Shown piece after piece: positions 1 through 7,729 of a stretch of 46,716 nt of DNA (positions are counted from its first letter, which is position 1; every line of letters begins with the position of its first letter). Origin of the DNA: Gemmatimonadota bacterium (GTDB lineage: Bacteria; Gemmatimonadota; Gemmatimonadetes; Longimicrobiales; Gaopeijiaceae); contig SLSF01000025.1 of NCBI GenBank assembly GCA_007130605.1, positions 1-46,716 on the forward strand, written 5' to 3'. Position numbers and translations under genes: made by a program. The notes beneath the pieces are model-generated. The model saw nothing but the letters and a program-made list of their open reading frames with translations. It was not told where the DNA came from and ran no database searches.

Positions 1-1435
1 CTTCCAGGTCCTCGTCGGTGACCTGGAAGGTCTCGCCGGTGCCCTCGTTCTCCTGCAGGTAGGTCACGGCAAAGTTGAAGAGCCCGGTGGTGTAGGTCCC
101 CGCCTCCTGGAAGATGGCTCGCACCGCCCGCTGCTCCTCCACCGTGAGGGTGTCGGGGTTCACCAGGAGGTCGGGCACGATGCCGCCCCCCCCGTAGAGG
201 GAGCGCCCGGCCATCGACTCCACCACCGGCCGGCCGGCGGTATCGGGGGAGAGGACATACTCCCCGAAGAGCCCCAGCGAGACACTCCGGGGCACGGGAG
301 CCGCAACCGGATCCATGGGCTCGGCACCTTCCTCCTGGATGGGCTCGGCCTCCGCCGGCTCACCGGGGGTGGTCCGTCGCTCGATGGAGCGCCCGGCCGG
401 GGTGTACCAGCGGGCGGTAGTGAGCTTCAGGACATTCCCGCCGGAGAGCGAGAAGAGGGTCTGCACGGATCCCTTCCCGAAGGTGGTGGCACCCACCACC
501 AGCGCCCGGTCATGGTCCTGGAGCGCACCCGCCACGATCTCCGAAGCGGAGGCACTCCCGCGATCCACCAGCACCACCAGGGGCATCCCCTCGAAGCGGT
601 CCCCTGCCGAGGTCCGAATCACCTCGTTCTGCTCCCGGCTCTGGCCCCGGGTCTCTGCCACCGGCAGATCGCCCGGGAGGAAGAGATCACTGATCCCGAT
701 CCCCTGCGAGAGGATCCCTCCCGGATTCCCCCGGAGGTCCAGGATGAGGCGGGTGGCCCCGGCCTCGCGGAGAGAGTCGGCCGCCGCCTGCACCTCGCGC
801 CCGGAGTTCTCCTGGAACATGGCGAGGGGGATGTAGCCGATCTCGTCATCCACCATGCGGGCGAAGGGGACCGAACGGAGCTGGATCTGTTCCCGGGTGA
901 GGGTGAAGGGGATGGGGTTCTCGATGCCGGGCCGGAGGATCCTCACCTCCACATCGGAGCCCGGCCGCCCTCGAAGCACCTGCACCGCCTCCTGGCTCGT
1001 CCATCCACGGATGGATTCGCCATCCACCTCGACGATCTGGTCCCCCGCACGGATCCCGGCCCGCGCCCCGGGGGTGCCCGGGATGGGTCCGACGACGGTC
1101 ACCAGGTTGTCCCGCTCGATGATCTCGAGGCCGACCCCCCCGTAGTCCCCCTCGGTCTGGATCCGGAAGTTCTCGTAATCCATCCCGCTCAGGAGAGCGG
1201 AGTTGGGGTCGCCCAGCTCCCGCAGGAGTCCCTCGATGGCGAAGTCGTAGAGCTGGTCCCGATCCAGTTCGTCGACGAAGCGCTCCGAAATGTGGTCGAG
1301 AACCTCCTGAAAGAGGCGCGACTGGAGGTAGACGTTCTGCTCCTGGGCCACCCCCCGCTGCAGAAACCACCCACCGGCCATGAGGGCCAGCAGGAGTACG
1401 ATTCCGGGTCCAAGGGGTGCACGTCGGGAGCTCAT
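1..1435 (-). CDS. C-terminal processing peptidase (S41 family), 3' end outside window
   Basis: This is a periplasmic serine protease of the CtpA/Prc family, which trims or degrades envelope proteins. The N-terminus carries a short hydrophobic signal/anchor (about residues 11-23). A PDZ domain follows at about residues 90-175, containing the stretch GDYGGVGLEI and the GDQIVEVDG core. The S41 catalytic region carries GSASASEI and then TFGKGSVQ. Aligned to E. coli Prc, the serine/lysine dyad would be S296 and K321, 25 residues apart as in Prc. The chosen ATG at 1435 overlaps the tmk stop by four bases (ATGA), which argues for translational coupling. The gene runs off the left edge after about 478 codons, so the C-terminus is not visible. 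Family is certain; physiological substrate is unknown. Confidence 0.93.
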   Translation of the reverse strand, partial: MSSRRAPLGPGIVLLLALMAGGWFLQRGVAQEQNVYLQSRLFQEVLDHISERFVDELDRDQLYDFAIEGLLRELGDPNSALLSGMDYENFRIQTEGDYGGVGLEIIERDNLVTVVGPIPGTPGARAGIRAGDQIVEVDGESIRGWTSQEAVQVLRGRPGSDVEVRILRPGIENPIPFTLTREQIQLRSVPFARMVDDEIGYIPLAMFQENSGREVQAAADSLREAGATRLILDLRGNPGGILSQGIGISDLFLPGDLPVAETRGQSREQNEVIRTSAGDRFEGMPLVVLVDRGSASASEIVAGALQDHDRALVVGATTFGKGSVQTLFSLSGGNVLKLTTARWYTPAGRSIERRTTPGEPAEAEPIQEEGAEPMDPVAAPVPRSVSLGLFGEYVLSPDTAGRPVVESMAGRSLYGGGGIVPDLLVNPDTLTVEEQRAVRAIFQEAGTYTTGLFNFAVTYLQENEGTGETFQVTDEDLE

Positions 1436-2166
1436 GGCGCGTCCGTTCGGGGGTTGGAGGGTTCCGTCGTTGTCGAACCCCGTCCGGCGCCCAAGGGTTC
1501 CGGGAAATGGTCCACGAGGATCCGCCGCAGCGCTTCCTGCACCACCTCCACTTCGGGGGTGGCGTCGACGAGCCTTGCGTGGGGCTCCTCGGCCCCCAGG
1601 GTCCGGTAGCCGGCGGCCACCCGGTCGAGGAAGTCGACTCCCGCCGCCTCGATGCGGTCCTCCTCCTTCCCGGCCCCGATCTGGCGCGCACGTCCCTGGC
1701 CGGCGGGGAGGTCCAGCACCAGGACCAGGTCGGGGCGGAGTCCGCCGGTGGCGAAGTCGTTCAGGACCCGGATCCGGTCCAGGGGGAGGCCCCGGCCATA
1801 CCCCTGGTAGGCAAAGGTGGAGAAGTCGAAGCGGTCCGAGACCATCACCCTCCCCTCCCGGAGGGCCGGCGCCACCACATCGCGGACGAAGGCGGCCCGG
1901 GCCGCGAGCATGAGGAGGAGCTCCGACTCCGGTCCCACATCGAGTTCCCGTCTCTCGAGGAGGACTTCACGGACCGCCTCTCCCACCGGGGTTCCGCCAG
2001 GCTCCCGGGCACGAACTGCCGGAACGCCCTGCGCCCGGAGCCAGTCGAGGAGGAGGGAGACCTGCGTCGTCTTCCCCGCCCCCTCGACCCCCTCCACCAC
2101 GATGAAGAGGCCGCGACGCTCCCCCCCTTCCGGGAGTGGAGCGCCGCGGGCACCGGAGTCGCTCAA
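1432..2166 (-). CDS. tmk: Thymidylate kinase
   Basis: This enzyme phosphorylates dTMP to dTDP with ATP in the cytoplasm, the step that feeds dTTP synthesis. The P-loop GVEGAGKTTQ lies at residues 26-35. The substrate-binding segment SDRFDFSTFAYQG matches the DR(Y/F)...AYQG signature of the family, and a LID-like region with GKEEDRIEAAG follows. I chose the TTG at 2166 (244 aa) because it lies five bases after the ino1 stop. The frame stays open further upstream, but only inside ino1. About 18 residues precede the usual start of the fold, so the N-terminus is slightly long. The stop overlaps the protease start by four bases. Function is secure; the exact start is less so. Confidence 0.93.
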   Translation of the reverse strand: MSDSGARGAPLPEGGERRGLFIVVEGVEGAGKTTQVSLLLDWLRAQGVPAVRAREPGGTPVGEAVREVLLERRELDVGPESELLLMLAARAAFVRDVVAPALREGRVMVSDRFDFSTFAYQGYGRGLPLDRIRVLNDFATGGLRPDLVLVLDLPAGQGRARQIGAGKEEDRIEAAGVDFLDRVAAGYRTLGAEEPHARLVDATPEVEVVQEALRRILVDHFPEPLGAGRGSTTTEPSNPRTDAP

Positions 2167-2170
2167 CGGT

Positions 2171-3490
2171 TCACTCGCTGTCGTAGTAGTCGAGTCCCAG
2201 GTGGGTGAGGGGCTCCTCACCTCCGAGCCACCGGAGGGTGTTCTTGAGCTTCCGGTGCTGGATGAAGAGGTCGTGCTCGGGGTAGAGACCCTCGGCGGTC
2301 TGGGGGCTCTTGAAGTAGAAGGAGAGCCATTCCTGGATCCCTCCCTGTCCCGCCCGAGACGCCAGGTCCAGGAAGAGGGCCAGGTCGAGGATGATGGGAG
2401 CGGCGAGGATCGAGTCCCGGCAGAGGAAGTCGACCTTGATCTGCATCTTGTATCCCATCCACCCAAAGATGTCGATGTTGTCCCACCCCTCCTTGTTGTC
2501 GCCCCGCGGGGGGTAGTAGTTGATCCGCACCTTGTGGTAGAGATCCTTGTAGAGGTCGGGATACTTCTCGGGCTGCAGGATGTGCTCGAGGACGCTGAGC
2601 TTCGACTCCTCCTTCGTCTTGAAGGAGTCCGGGTCGTCCAGGACCGCGCCGTCGCGGTTGCCCAGGATGTTGGTGGAGAACCAGCCCTCGACGCCGAGCA
2701 TGCGGGCCTTGAAGCCCGGGGCCAGGATCGTCTTCATCATGGTCTGGCCGGTCTTGAAGTCCTTCCCGGCCAGGGGCACGCCACGCTCGATGGCAGCCGC
2801 TTCCAGGGCCGGGATGTCGGCGGAGAGGTTCGGAGCGCCATTGGCGTAGGGGACCCCCTCCATGATGGCCGCGTAGGCGTAGAGCATCGACGGGGCGATT
2901 CCGGGGTCGTTGTCGCGCATCCCCTGCTCGAACGACTCCAGGGTCTCGTGGACGGCGCCGGAGCGGAGAAAGATCTCGGTGCTCCCGCACCAGACCATCA
3001 CCACCCGCTCGCATCCGTTCTCCTCCTTGAAGCGACGGATGTCCTCGCGGAGCTGCTGCGCCAGGTCGAACTTGTTCTCGCCCTTCTTCACATTGGGGCC
3101 GTCGAGACGCCGGACGTACTCCTTGTCGAAGACCGCCGGCATGGGCTTCACCGAACGGAGGAAGTCCTCCATGGGGTCCAGGTGATGGCGTTCCAGGACC
3201 CCGGCGTTCAGTGCGCTCTCGTACCCGTCGTCGGGGATCGGGTCCCATGCGCCGAAGACGAGGTCATCGAGCTCGGAAAGTGAAACGAAATCCTTGATGA
3301 GTGGCGTCCGGTCCTCGGTGCGCTTGCCCAGGCGGATCGTGTTCAACTGCGACAGCGAACCGATGGGCTTCGCGAGGCCACGCCGGGCGGCCTCGACCCC
3401 TGCCACCACCGTGGTTGCCACCGAGCCGAAGCCGGGAAGAAGGATTCCGAGGCGGCCGGTGGCCGGTTTAATCTCTGGTCGATCGCTCAC
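2171..3490 (-). CDS. ino1: myo-Inositol-1-phosphate synthase
   Basis: This NAD-dependent enzyme cyclises glucose 6-phosphate to 1L-myo-inositol 1-phosphate. The N-terminal dinucleotide-binding loop LLPGFGSVATTV is at about residues 17-28. The family core GKDFKTGQTMMKT and the downstream segment KVDFLCRDSILAAP, which bears a conserved lysine, are present. The protein is 439 aa, a normal bacterial length. I chose the GTG at 3490, which begins inside the end of the upstream CDP-alcohol phosphatidyltransferase gene (23-base overlap). An ATG at 3559 would add 23 arginine-rich residues that look like readthrough of the neighbouring frame. Overlap with a phospholipid synthase suggests the product goes into an inositol lipid rather than a solute (inference). 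Confidence 0.95.
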   Translation of the reverse strand: MSDRPEIKPATGRLGILLPGFGSVATTVVAGVEAARRGLAKPIGSLSQLNTIRLGKRTEDRTPLIKDFVSLSELDDLVFGAWDPIPDDGYESALNAGVLERHHLDPMEDFLRSVKPMPAVFDKEYVRRLDGPNVKKGENKFDLAQQLREDIRRFKEENGCERVVMVWCGSTEIFLRSGAVHETLESFEQGMRDNDPGIAPSMLYAYAAIMEGVPYANGAPNLSADIPALEAAAIERGVPLAGKDFKTGQTMMKTILAPGFKARMLGVEGWFSTNILGNRDGAVLDDPDSFKTKEESKLSVLEHILQPEKYPDLYKDLYHKVRINYYPPRGDNKEGWDNIDIFGWMGYKMQIKVDFLCRDSILAAPIILDLALFLDLASRAGQGGIQEWLSFYFKSPQTAEGLYPEHDLFIQHRKLKNTLRWLGGEEPLTHLGLDYYDSE

Positions 3491-4160
3491 TGATTGACTC
3501 CGTTCGCTCAATGTTGGCCGGCGGGGTCTCGGCCTCGTCGAGAGGCACCCCCGCCGCATTTTGATAGACCCAGACGATACGCTGGATCGCTGTAAGCACC
3601 GTGGTGATCGCCAGGATGACCAGGATCACCTTGAGTACGAGCCCGTCCCACATGAGCCCGAAGAAGAGGGATCCGCCGCCCAGGAGCGCGACCCGCTCCG
3701 CCCGCTGCATGAATCCCACACTGCAGTCGAGCCCGAGCGCCTCGGCGCGGGCCCGGGTATAGCTCACCATGACGGAGCCCCCCATCGCCAGGGCGATCAC
3801 ATAGATCATCCAGACATCTGCGAGTTCCCGTCCGTACTGGTTGTAGAGGGAGATCAGTCCGATGAAGACGACGATCTCGCTGAGCCGGTCGAGTGTCGAG
3901 TCGTAGAACGACCCGAACTTCGACGCCAGTCCACTCTCGCGCGCCACCCGTCCGTCGAAGATATCGACGAGCCCGCCGAGCAGCACGCAGAAGCCCGCCC
4001 AGCGCACATGGTCCATGTGGTAGAGGAGTCCGGCGAAGACCGTCACCAGGAATCCGAAGCTGGTGAGGGCATTGGGGTGCACACCCCACCGGACGAGAGC
4101 CCGGGTCACCGGATCGATGATCCGGTAGACCGGCTCGCGCAGATCCTTTAGAGAGGCCAT
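3468..4160 (-). CDS. CDP-alcohol phosphatidyltransferase, probable phosphatidylinositol(-phosphate) synthase
   Basis: This integral membrane enzyme transfers a phosphatidyl group from CDP-diacylglycerol to an alcohol. The catalytic signature D-x2-DG-x2-AR-x8-G-x3-D-x3-D is complete: D66, D69, G70, A73, R74, G83, D87 and D91. Several hydrophobic segments span residues 35-60, 95-125 and 150-195. The length of 230 aa is normal. The signature alone does not identify the alcohol: PgsA, PssA and PI-phosphate synthases share it. Inositol phosphate is inferred because the 3' end overlaps ino1 by 23 bases, which makes co-translation likely. A glycerol-phosphate enzyme remains possible. ylbF ends 15 bases upstream of its start. 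Confidence 0.85.
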   Translation of the reverse strand: MASLKDLREPVYRIIDPVTRALVRWGVHPNALTSFGFLVTVFAGLLYHMDHVRWAGFCVLLGGLVDIFDGRVARESGLASKFGSFYDSTLDRLSEIVVFIGLISLYNQYGRELADVWMIYVIALAMGGSVMVSYTRARAEALGLDCSVGFMQRAERVALLGGGSLFFGLMWDGLVLKVILVILAITTVLTAIQRIVWVYQNAAGVPLDEAETPPANIERTESISERSTRD

Positions 4161-4175
4161 TCGATCTCGCCTTCG

Positions 4176-4535
4176 TCAGGACGGGAGGATGATGCGGCTC
4201 TCCGAGCCGTCCTGGATCCCCTTGGAGATCGTCTCGTTCACCCGCTGCAGGAGCTTGTCGAAGTTCGCCTGAGCCGCCACCAGCCGCTGGTACTCCGGCC
4301 GCGACTGGAGGGTGCCCGCCAGCTCCTCGTACCGGTTCCGCTCCTCGTCGGAGGGCTCCTGGCCCGCCCGGAGCTGGTTCACCAGCCCCTCCTCGAGCTT
4401 CTGGAGGTCATTGCGCAGGGTGTTCAGCTCCCGGTCCTCGTCGATTCCCGAGGCCGCCTTCTTGAGGGCCTGGTACTCGTCGGTCCGACCCAGCGCCTGT
4501 CCCAGCTCCTTCGCCATCTCTTCGATCTTCGACAT
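4176..4535 (-). CDS. YlbF/YmcA-family protein
   Basis: This small helical protein of 119 aa resembles the Com_YlbF family. In Bacillus, YlbF, YmcA and YaaT form a complex that tunes RNase Y, but no such partner is visible here. The N-terminus reads MSKIEEMAKELGQAL and is followed by charged helices with a YQALKKA segment and a second YQRLVAAQANFDKLL repeat-like helix, typical of the family. The ATG at 4535 is preceded by an AAGGA-type ribosome site. The first 128 bases lie inside the open frame of prmC, which is unusual for genes this conserved. The gene is followed 15 bases later by the phosphatidyltransferase. Family assignment is moderate and cellular role unknown. Confidence 0.75.
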   Translation of the reverse strand: MSKIEEMAKELGQALGRTDEYQALKKAASGIDEDRELNTLRNDLQKLEEGLVNQLRAGQEPSDEERNRYEELAGTLQSRPEYQRLVAAQANFDKLLQRVNETISKGIQDGSESRIILPS

Positions 4536-5484
4536 CCCTTGATCCTTGCTTTTGAGAAACATCCGAACCACTGCGTTCGGCGAGGACGATCCGGTCCTTC
4601 CCCGCCATGTCCCGGAGCACCACCGGCGCATCCCACTCCGGTGACTCCCGGATCCATCCCGCCACACGGGCGGCCTGTCCGGCCCCGACCTCGAGGGCGA
4701 GCAGCCCCCCCGGTCGGAGCACCCGGCCTCCCTCCGCCACCAGTCGGCGATAGAAGTGGAGGCCGTCGTCGCCGGCCAGGAGCGCCAGCGCCGGTTCATG
4801 TTCGCGCACCTCGGGCTCGAGCGCCCGGTAGTCGGCTTCCGACACGTAGGGCGGATTCGAGACCAGCACATCGACCTGCACCCCTTCGGGGAGGGCGTCC
4901 AGGAGGTCTCCCTCCCGGAACTCCACCCGGCCCTCGAGGCCGTGGCGCTCCGCGTTCTCTCTCGCCAGCGCCAGCGCCTCGGCGGATCGGTCGGTGGCCA
5001 GGATCTTTCGGAATGGCCCCTCCGCCGCCAGGGCGAGGGCGATGGCGCCACTCCCCGTCCCGATGTCCGCGCCCACCCACTCCGACGCCCCTCCCTCCCG
5101 CACTCTGGAGAGGACGGCCTCCACCAGCTCCTCGGTCTCGGGTCGGGGAACGAGAACCCGCTCGTCCACCTTGAGATCCAGGTCCCGGAAGGGGGCCGTG
5201 CCCAGAATGTACTGCACCGGACGTCGACGCGCCCGTTCCAGGAGCCGGGGACGGAAGCGTGCCAGCTCGTCGGGGGTCAGGGGACGCTCGTGGTGAAGGT
5301 AGAGATCGAGCCGCCGCATCTCCAGCGTGTCGGCCAGGAGGAGCTCCACATCGGTTCGAACCCCGGCCACTCCCTTCTCCTCCAGGTACTGGGTGCTCCA
5401 CCGGAGGAGGTGGAGTACGGTCCAGGCCCGGCCCTCGGGGGGCGGCTCCACCGGATCGTGGAAGCGGGAACGAACCTCGGTCAC
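4408..5484 (-). CDS. prmC: Release factor glutamine methyltransferase, with overlapping C-terminal tail
   Basis: PrmC methylates the glutamine of the GGQ motif in peptide-chain release factors, using S-adenosylmethionine. The SAM-binding loop ADIGTGSGAIAL is at residues 139-150, and the catalytic NPPY motif is at 210-213. The start overlaps the stop of prfA, its substrate gene, by four bases, a common and functionally sensible pairing. Family members usually end soon after the segment RDMAGKDRIVLAER, here residues 291-304. This frame continues for about 54 more residues rich in Gly, Arg and Pro, reading ylbF DNA out of frame. The tail therefore looks like run-on after stop loss or an indel, not a domain. 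Function is secure; the true 3' end is doubtful. Confidence 0.92.
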   Translation of the reverse strand: MTEVRSRFHDPVEPPPEGRAWTVLHLLRWSTQYLEEKGVAGVRTDVELLLADTLEMRRLDLYLHHERPLTPDELARFRPRLLERARRRPVQYILGTAPFRDLDLKVDERVLVPRPETEELVEAVLSRVREGGASEWVGADIGTGSGAIALALAAEGPFRKILATDRSAEALALARENAERHGLEGRVEFREGDLLDALPEGVQVDVLVSNPPYVSEADYRALEPEVREHEPALALLAGDDGLHFYRRLVAEGGRVLRPGGLLALEVGAGQAARVAGWIRESPEWDAPVVLRDMAGKDRIVLAERSGSDVSQKQGSRDVEDRRDGEGAGTGAGSDRRVPGPQEGGLGNRRGPGAEHPAQ

Positions 5485-6590
5485 ACGGCGCCTTCCGGGA
5501 AGGACCCTTCCAGCCGTTCCTCCTCATCGGCCAGCTGGAGCACGTCGAGAACGGGCTCCAGCTCCCCTTCGAGGACCTGGTCGAGCTGGTGGAGGGTGAG
5601 GCCCACCCGGTGGTCGGTGACCCGGTTCTGCGGGAAGTTGTAGGTCCGGATCTTCGCCGAACGATCTCCCGTCCCCACCTGGGCCTTCCGGTCGCGGGCC
5701 CGCTCCGCCTCGCGGGCGGCGATCTCCCGGTCCAGGAGGCGGCTCCGGAGCACCTTCATCGCCTTGTTCTTGTTCTTGAGCTGCGACTTCTCGTCCTGGC
5801 AGCTCACCACCACCCCGGTGGGGAGGTGGGTGATCCGGACGGCGGAGTCGGTGGTGTTCACCGACTGTCCCCCCGGGCCCGACGAGCGGAAGACATCGAT
5901 CCGGAGCTCCGACGGGTCGATGGTGACATCCACCTCCTCGGCCTCGGGAAGGACCGCCACGGTGGCGGCGGAGGTGTGGATCCGCCCCTGGCTCTCGGTG
6001 GAGGGGACCCGCTGCACCCGGTGCACGCCCGATTCGAAGCGCAGGGTCCCGTAGGCGCCCTTTCCCCGCACCGTCACGATGGCCTCGCGGATGGCGCCGG
6101 GGATGCCCTCGGAGATCTCCATGAGTTCCACCTTCCACCGACGTCTCTCGGCGAAGCGACGATACATGCGGAGGAGGTCCGAGGCGAAGAGCCCCGCTTC
6201 GTCGCCCCCGGTCCCGGCCCGGACCTCGAGGACCGCATCACGATCGGCCAGGGGGTCCTTCGGGATCAGGAGGCGGCGGGCCCGGTGGGAGAGCTCTTCG
6301 AGCCGGGTGGTGAGCGCCTCGACCTCGTCGGCCGCCAGGGTGCGCATCTCGGAGTCCTCGGCCTCCGACACCACCTCTCTCGCGCCGGTGAGCTCCTCGG
6401 CACACCCCTGGAGTTCGTGGTAGACCTCCACCACGGGCTCCAGCTCCGCGCGCTCCTGTCCCAGCTCCCGCAATCGATCAGGATCGCGGGACACCTCGGG
6501 GTCGGCCAACTGGATGGTGACCGCTTCGAAACGCTCGACGACGTCGTCGAGACGCCGCCGGAGCCGCTCATCGAGGGAGGGGACCGTCAA
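5481..6590 (-). CDS. prfA: Peptide chain release factor 1
   Basis: RF1 terminates translation at UAA and UAG codons. The GGQ motif that enters the peptidyl-transferase centre is at residues 240-242 within SSGPGGQSVNTT. The codon-recognition tripeptide is PST at 196-198, in the context RVQRVPSTESQGRIHTSAAT; this is the PxT form typical of RF1 and not the SPF of RF2. An N-terminal helical domain occupies about residues 1-110. The length of 369 aa is slightly above the usual 355-365. prmC, the enzyme that methylates this GGQ glutamine, overlaps the stop codon. rpmE lies 66 bases upstream, so the likely promoter is the one before rpmE. Confidence 0.97.
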   Translation of the reverse strand: MTVPSLDERLRRRLDDVVERFEAVTIQLADPEVSRDPDRLRELGQERAELEPVVEVYHELQGCAEELTGAREVVSEAEDSEMRTLAADEVEALTTRLEELSHRARRLLIPKDPLADRDAVLEVRAGTGGDEAGLFASDLLRMYRRFAERRRWKVELMEISEGIPGAIREAIVTVRGKGAYGTLRFESGVHRVQRVPSTESQGRIHTSAATVAVLPEAEEVDVTIDPSELRIDVFRSSGPGGQSVNTTDSAVRITHLPTGVVVSCQDEKSQLKNKNKAMKVLRSRLLDREIAAREAERARDRKAQVGTGDRSAKIRTYNFPQNRVTDHRVGLTLHQLDQVLEGELEPVLDVLQLADEEERLEGSFPEGAV

Positions 6591-6656
6591 GGGAGAAGAC
6601 GGAAGTGACCGGGGGGCGGCGGCATCCCCGGGGGAGCCGTCCGAACGCCCACCGGG

Positions 6657-6863
6657 TCAGGACTTGTCGGCGTACTTGCGGTTGAACCGCTCCACGCGTC
6701 CGGCCGTATCCACCAGCCGCTGCTTCCCCGTGTAGAAGGGGTGACAGACGGAGCAGATCTCGACACGGATCTCCGTATCCTGCGTCGACCGGGTCTCGAT
6801 GACCGTGCCGCAGGAACAGATGATCCGGGTCTCCCGGTACTCGGGGTGAATCCCTTGCTTCAT
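6657..6863 (-). CDS. rpmE: Ribosomal protein bL31
   Basis: This 68-aa protein of the large ribosomal subunit starts MKQGIHPEY, the standard bL31 opening. It keeps the cysteine-containing (C+) zinc-binding form: CSC near residues 17-19 and CSVC at about 37-40. The central [21 protein letters not shown] block is diagnostic. The ATG at 6863 is chosen because the conserved N-terminus begins there; the longer upstream frame contains the promoter. C+ bL31 forms are often replaced by cysteine-free paralogues under zinc limitation in other bacteria, but no paralogue is in this window. A good sigma-70-like promoter lies 65-93 bases upstream. prfA follows after 66 bases. Confidence 0.96.
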   Translation of the reverse strand: MKQGIHPEYRETRIICSCGTVIETRSTQDTEIRVEICSVCHPFYTGKQRLVDTAGRVERFNRKYADKS

Positions 6864-6927
6864 CACTCGTCTCCATGATCCGAAAAGAAACGGACCTCGC
6901 ACGAGGCCCGTCAGGCATAGCCCGAAG

Positions 6928-6956
6928 AATATAGAGAAGGGTCCCTCCGGGTTCAA
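6928..6956 (-). promoter_or_regulatory. Sigma-70-like promoter for rpmE-prfA-prmC
   Basis: On the minus strand a -35 box TTGAAC (6956-6951) and a -10 box TATATT (6933-6928) are separated by exactly 17 bases. Transcription would start near 6920, leaving an approximately 57-base leader before rpmE. No competing promoter of similar quality was seen between 6863 and 7092. Confidence 0.7.
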
Positions 6957-6993
6957 CCTCGGGCCCTTTCCTTCCTGTGCGGAAGGGGGGCGC

Positions 6994-7054
6994 CCTGTTG
7001 TAGCGCATCCGCTACTGTAGCGTAAACGCTACGTAGCGTTTACGCCACAACAGG
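6994..7054. repeat. Nested palindrome cluster: three 6-4-6 units inside a longer inverted repeat
   Basis: Three adjacent 16-base units follow the plan GTAGCG-N4-CGCTAC: 7000-7015 (perfect), 7017-7032 (perfect) and 7033-7048 (one mismatch in the right arm). The second and third together form a perfect 26-base palindrome at 7020-7045. An outer inverted repeat, CCTGTTGT at 6994-7001 and ACAACAGG at 7047-7054, encloses the cluster. It lies 37 bases after the ferritin-like stop and 38 bases upstream of the rpmE -35 box. It could be an operator array, a cruciform or RNA hairpin, or a small REP/MITE-like element. No T-run follows on either strand, so a simple terminator is unlikely. Confidence 0.8.
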
Positions 7055-7091
7055 ACTCGGGTGACCCGCACTTCCGGGGTCGGGACGGCGC

Positions 7092-7523
7092 TCAACCCTT
7101 CCAGTTCTTGAGACGCCGCTCGATCTCCTCCTTGTGGTCGGTCTCATCGACGATGAGGTCCTCGAGACGCACCTTCAGGGCGGTGAGGCCCAGCTCGTCA
7201 GCCATCCTCACCCGCTCCTCGTACCGTTCGATGGTCTCCGACTCCGCCTTGTGGGCGATCTCGAGCATCTCGCGGTTGTTCCGGGTGAGGGCGATGGGGG
7301 CAACTTCGGTGGTGGGGGTGCCGCCCAGTGCGACGATCTTGTCGGCGAGGAAGCGGGCGTGATCGAGCTCGTCGGGGATTTCCTCCTCGAAGAACTGCCG
7401 GATCTCCTGCCGGTACGGTCCGGTGGCCAGACTGGCGAAGGAGCGGTAGGTGATGATGGCCTGGTACTCGGCTGCGAGGTCTCGATTGAGCCCTGCGAGA
7501 AGGGTCTCCATGGTGGTCGCCAT
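7092..7523 (-). CDS. Ferritin-like (bacterioferritin/Dps-type) protein
   Basis: This 143-aa four-helix protein has the pattern of a ferritin-like diiron fold. Candidate metal ligands are E19 (AAEYQAIITY), E52 and H55 (DELDHARF), a glutamate near 94-96, and E127 and H130 (DETDHKEE). The paired ExxH motifs in helices 2 and 4 support iron or peroxide chemistry rather than a structural homologue. The ATG at 7523 is preceded by AGGAG eight bases away. The gene stands alone: about 206 bases separate it from lnt upstream, and a palindrome cluster lies just after its stop. Whether it stores iron, protects DNA or oxidises another substrate cannot be read from the sequence. Confidence 0.85.
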   Translation of the reverse strand: MATTMETLLAGLNRDLAAEYQAIITYRSFASLATGPYRQEIRQFFEEEIPDELDHARFLADKIVALGGTPTTEVAPIALTRNNREMLEIAHKAESETIERYEERVRMADELGLTALKVRLEDLIVDETDHKEEIERRLKNWKG

Positions 7524-7729
7524 ATCGTGGTTTCTCCTGGTCTTCGACGGAAAATTCGGGTTCGCCTGTTCCGGGCGGAGCCGCATGGGTCTCCTCCACG
7601 CATCGGAGGGGGAACCGGGGGCGGAGCCGCCCGTTCGAAACAACCCCGCACCGGTGCGACCGTTCCTCCGGAAGGCACACCGCAGCACCATGGAAGGGAC
7701 CCGGTCGAAGCCTCTCCGTCGCCCTCCAT

